Shown here one piece after another: positions 14,141 to 15,210 of a DNA stretch of 15,210 bases. Every line of letters starts with the position of its first letter. Position 1 is the stretch's first letter. The notes below the pieces were generated by a model that had not been told where the DNA came from, searched no databases, and saw only the letters and a list, made by a program, of their open reading frames with translations. The stretch lies in NCBI GenBank assembly GCA_023424095.1, contig JAFAEG010000124.1, positions 1 to 15,210 of the forward strand, written 5' to 3'. The position numbers and the translations under genes were made by a program. Origin of the DNA: Pseudomonadota bacterium (GTDB lineage: Bacteria > Pseudomonadota > Alphaproteobacteria > Sphingomonadales > Sphingomonadaceae).

Positions 14141-15210
14141 TCAGCCCCGGAAACGTGGCAGATAGACCCGCACGGACGTGCCTTCTCCAAGCGTGGAACG
14201 AATATCTAGGCGGCCGCGATGGCGCAGGGCGATATGCTTGACGATGGCGAGGCCGAGGCCGGTGCCGCCGACCGAGCGGCTGCGGCTGGCATCGACGCGG
14301 TAGAAGCGTTCGGTCAGGCGGGGGAGGTGTTCGGGCGCGATGCCGTCGCCCTGATCGACCACGCTGAGGCGGATCATGTCGGCGCCGGCATCTTCCAGCC
14401 GGACCGTTACCGGCGTGCCGGGTCGGCCGTAGCGCAGGGCGTTGGTGACGAGATTGGCGAGCAATTGCATGAGCTGGGCCTGATCCCCGGCGACGATCGT
14501 CTCGCCGGCCTGATTCTCGACGAGCAGGCTGGCGTCGCGCTGCTCGATCGCGCGGCTGTTGGCGGCGCGCACGCTCTCGACCAGGGGAATGAGATCGACC
14601 GGCGCGCGCGGCACGCTGAACCGGTCCGCCTCGACGCGTGACAGGGACATGAGATCGTCGACCAGCGCGCGCATCCGGGCCGCTTCGTCGGCCATGATGG
14701 CGAGGAAGCGGCCGCGCGTTTCCGGGTCCGAAGCGGCCGCCTCGTCCTCCAGCGTTTCCAGGAAGCCGAGCAGGGTGGCGAGTGGGGTGCGCAGTTCGTG
14801 GCTGGCATTGGCGACGAAATCGGCGCGGCTCTGTTCGTCGGCATGGGCCTGGCTGCGGTCGATCAGGCGGACGACACGGGTGCCGTCGGGCAGGGTGGTG
14901 ACGGCCATCTCCCAGCGCTGATCGGGGTCGCCGAGCCCGGCCAGGTCGGTCCGGGTTTCGCGTTCGCTCGCTTCGGACGAATGGTCGAGCAAGCGCTCGG
15001 CCGCGGCCGGGTGACGGATGGCCAAGCGGACGTCGTCGCCTTCGATATGCGCGCCGAGCAGGCCGCGGGCCGCCGCGTTGGCGATCAGGACGTGCTGGCC
15101 GCGGACCAGCAGGAAGGGCTCGTCCGCGGCGTCGAGCAGCACGCGCGCTTCGGGTAATTCGGGGGTCGATGGCTCGTCCGCCGCGACCGGGGGCGCGACC
15201 GGGCCGGCGG
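14141..15210 (-). CDS. phoR: Phosphate regulon sensor histidine kinase PhoR, N-terminus outside window
   Basis: The frame is open from the right edge to the TGA at 14141, 356 codons, and the start is not in the window. Visible in order are a Pro/Ala/Glu-rich linker, a PAS-like domain (EPFLLVRGQHVLIANAAARGLLG), the dimerisation H-box ASHELRTPL with the phospho-acceptor His encoded at 14800-14798, the N-box LLANLVTNALRYG, the G1 box DQGDGIAP, the F-box region ERFYRVDASRS and the G2 box GGTGLGLAIVKHI. It phosphorylates PhoB when phosphate is scarce, under control of PhoU and PstSCAB. The usual N-terminal membrane segments must lie beyond the edge. A GTG at 15142 is in frame, but the coding character continues upstream of it. 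Confidence 0.94.
   Translation of the reverse strand, partial: AGPVAPPVAADEPSTPELPEARVLLDAADEPFLLVRGQHVLIANAAARGLLGAHIEGDDVRLAIRHPAAAERLLDHSSEASERETRTDLAGLGDPDQRWEMAVTTLPDGTRVVRLIDRSQAHADEQSRADFVANASHELRTPLATLLGFLETLEDEAAASDPETRGRFLAIMADEAARMRALVDDLMSLSRVEADRFSVPRAPVDLIPLVESVRAANSRAIEQRDASLLVENQAGETIVAGDQAQLMQLLANLVTNALRYGRPGTPVTVRLEDAGADMIRLSVVDQGDGIAPEHLPRLTERFYRVDASRSRSVGGTGLGLAIVKHIALRHRGRLDIRSTLGEGTSVRVYLPRFRG

Overview
The window is high-GC alphaproteobacterial chromosome. It most likely comes from a sphingomonad (Sphingomonas, Sphingosinicella or similar). The gene order phoR-pstSCAB-phoU-phoB, the extended alphaproteobacterial forms of PstC and PstA, a DUF2794 protein and a secreted beta-propeller protein carrying a VTGSRI segment all point that way. 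The organism call is an inference from protein families, not from a marker gene.

Right half (8121-15210, all minus strand): a tightly packed phosphate-starvation operon. In transcription order it holds phoR (sensor kinase, N-terminus outside the window), pstS (phosphate-binding lipoprotein), pstC and pstA (permeases), pstB (ATPase), phoU (signalling adaptor) and phoB (response regulator). Most junctions overlap by 1-8 bases. The only real gap, between phoR and pstS, holds three 7-bp half-sites at an exact 11-bp period, which is what a PhoB binding site (pho box) looks like. The operon therefore encodes the high-affinity phosphate importer, the sensing chain PstSCAB-PhoU-PhoR-PhoB, and its own feedback site.

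Middle (4931-8035, all minus strand): two small secreted proteins that share a C-terminal two-cysteine motif, then a short-chain dehydrogenase of the (3R)-hydroxyacyl-CoA dehydrogenase type, then a DUF2157-like protein with about ten membrane segments. The gaps between these genes hold inverted repeats, one of which runs into the dehydrogenase ribosome-binding site.

Left part (1-4887): a minus-strand pair made of an AIM24-family protein followed by a lipoprotein that starts at an overlapping TTG and runs off the left edge. A divergent intergenic region of about 350 bp contains a 9-bp-period tandem repeat and an AT-rich inverted repeat. On the plus strand lie a large secreted beta-propeller protein, a serine acetyltransferase (cysE type) and a DUF2794 protein whose start overlaps the cysE stop. 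A strong hairpin at 4896-4917 separates this plus-strand group from the convergent minus-strand genes.

I found no rRNA, tRNA, CRISPR array, transposase, phage gene, toxin-antitoxin pair or recognisable defence system. The region reads as ordinary core chromosome. The most interesting items are the triple pho box with its consequence for the pstS start, the paired small secreted proteins, and the structured intergenic elements.
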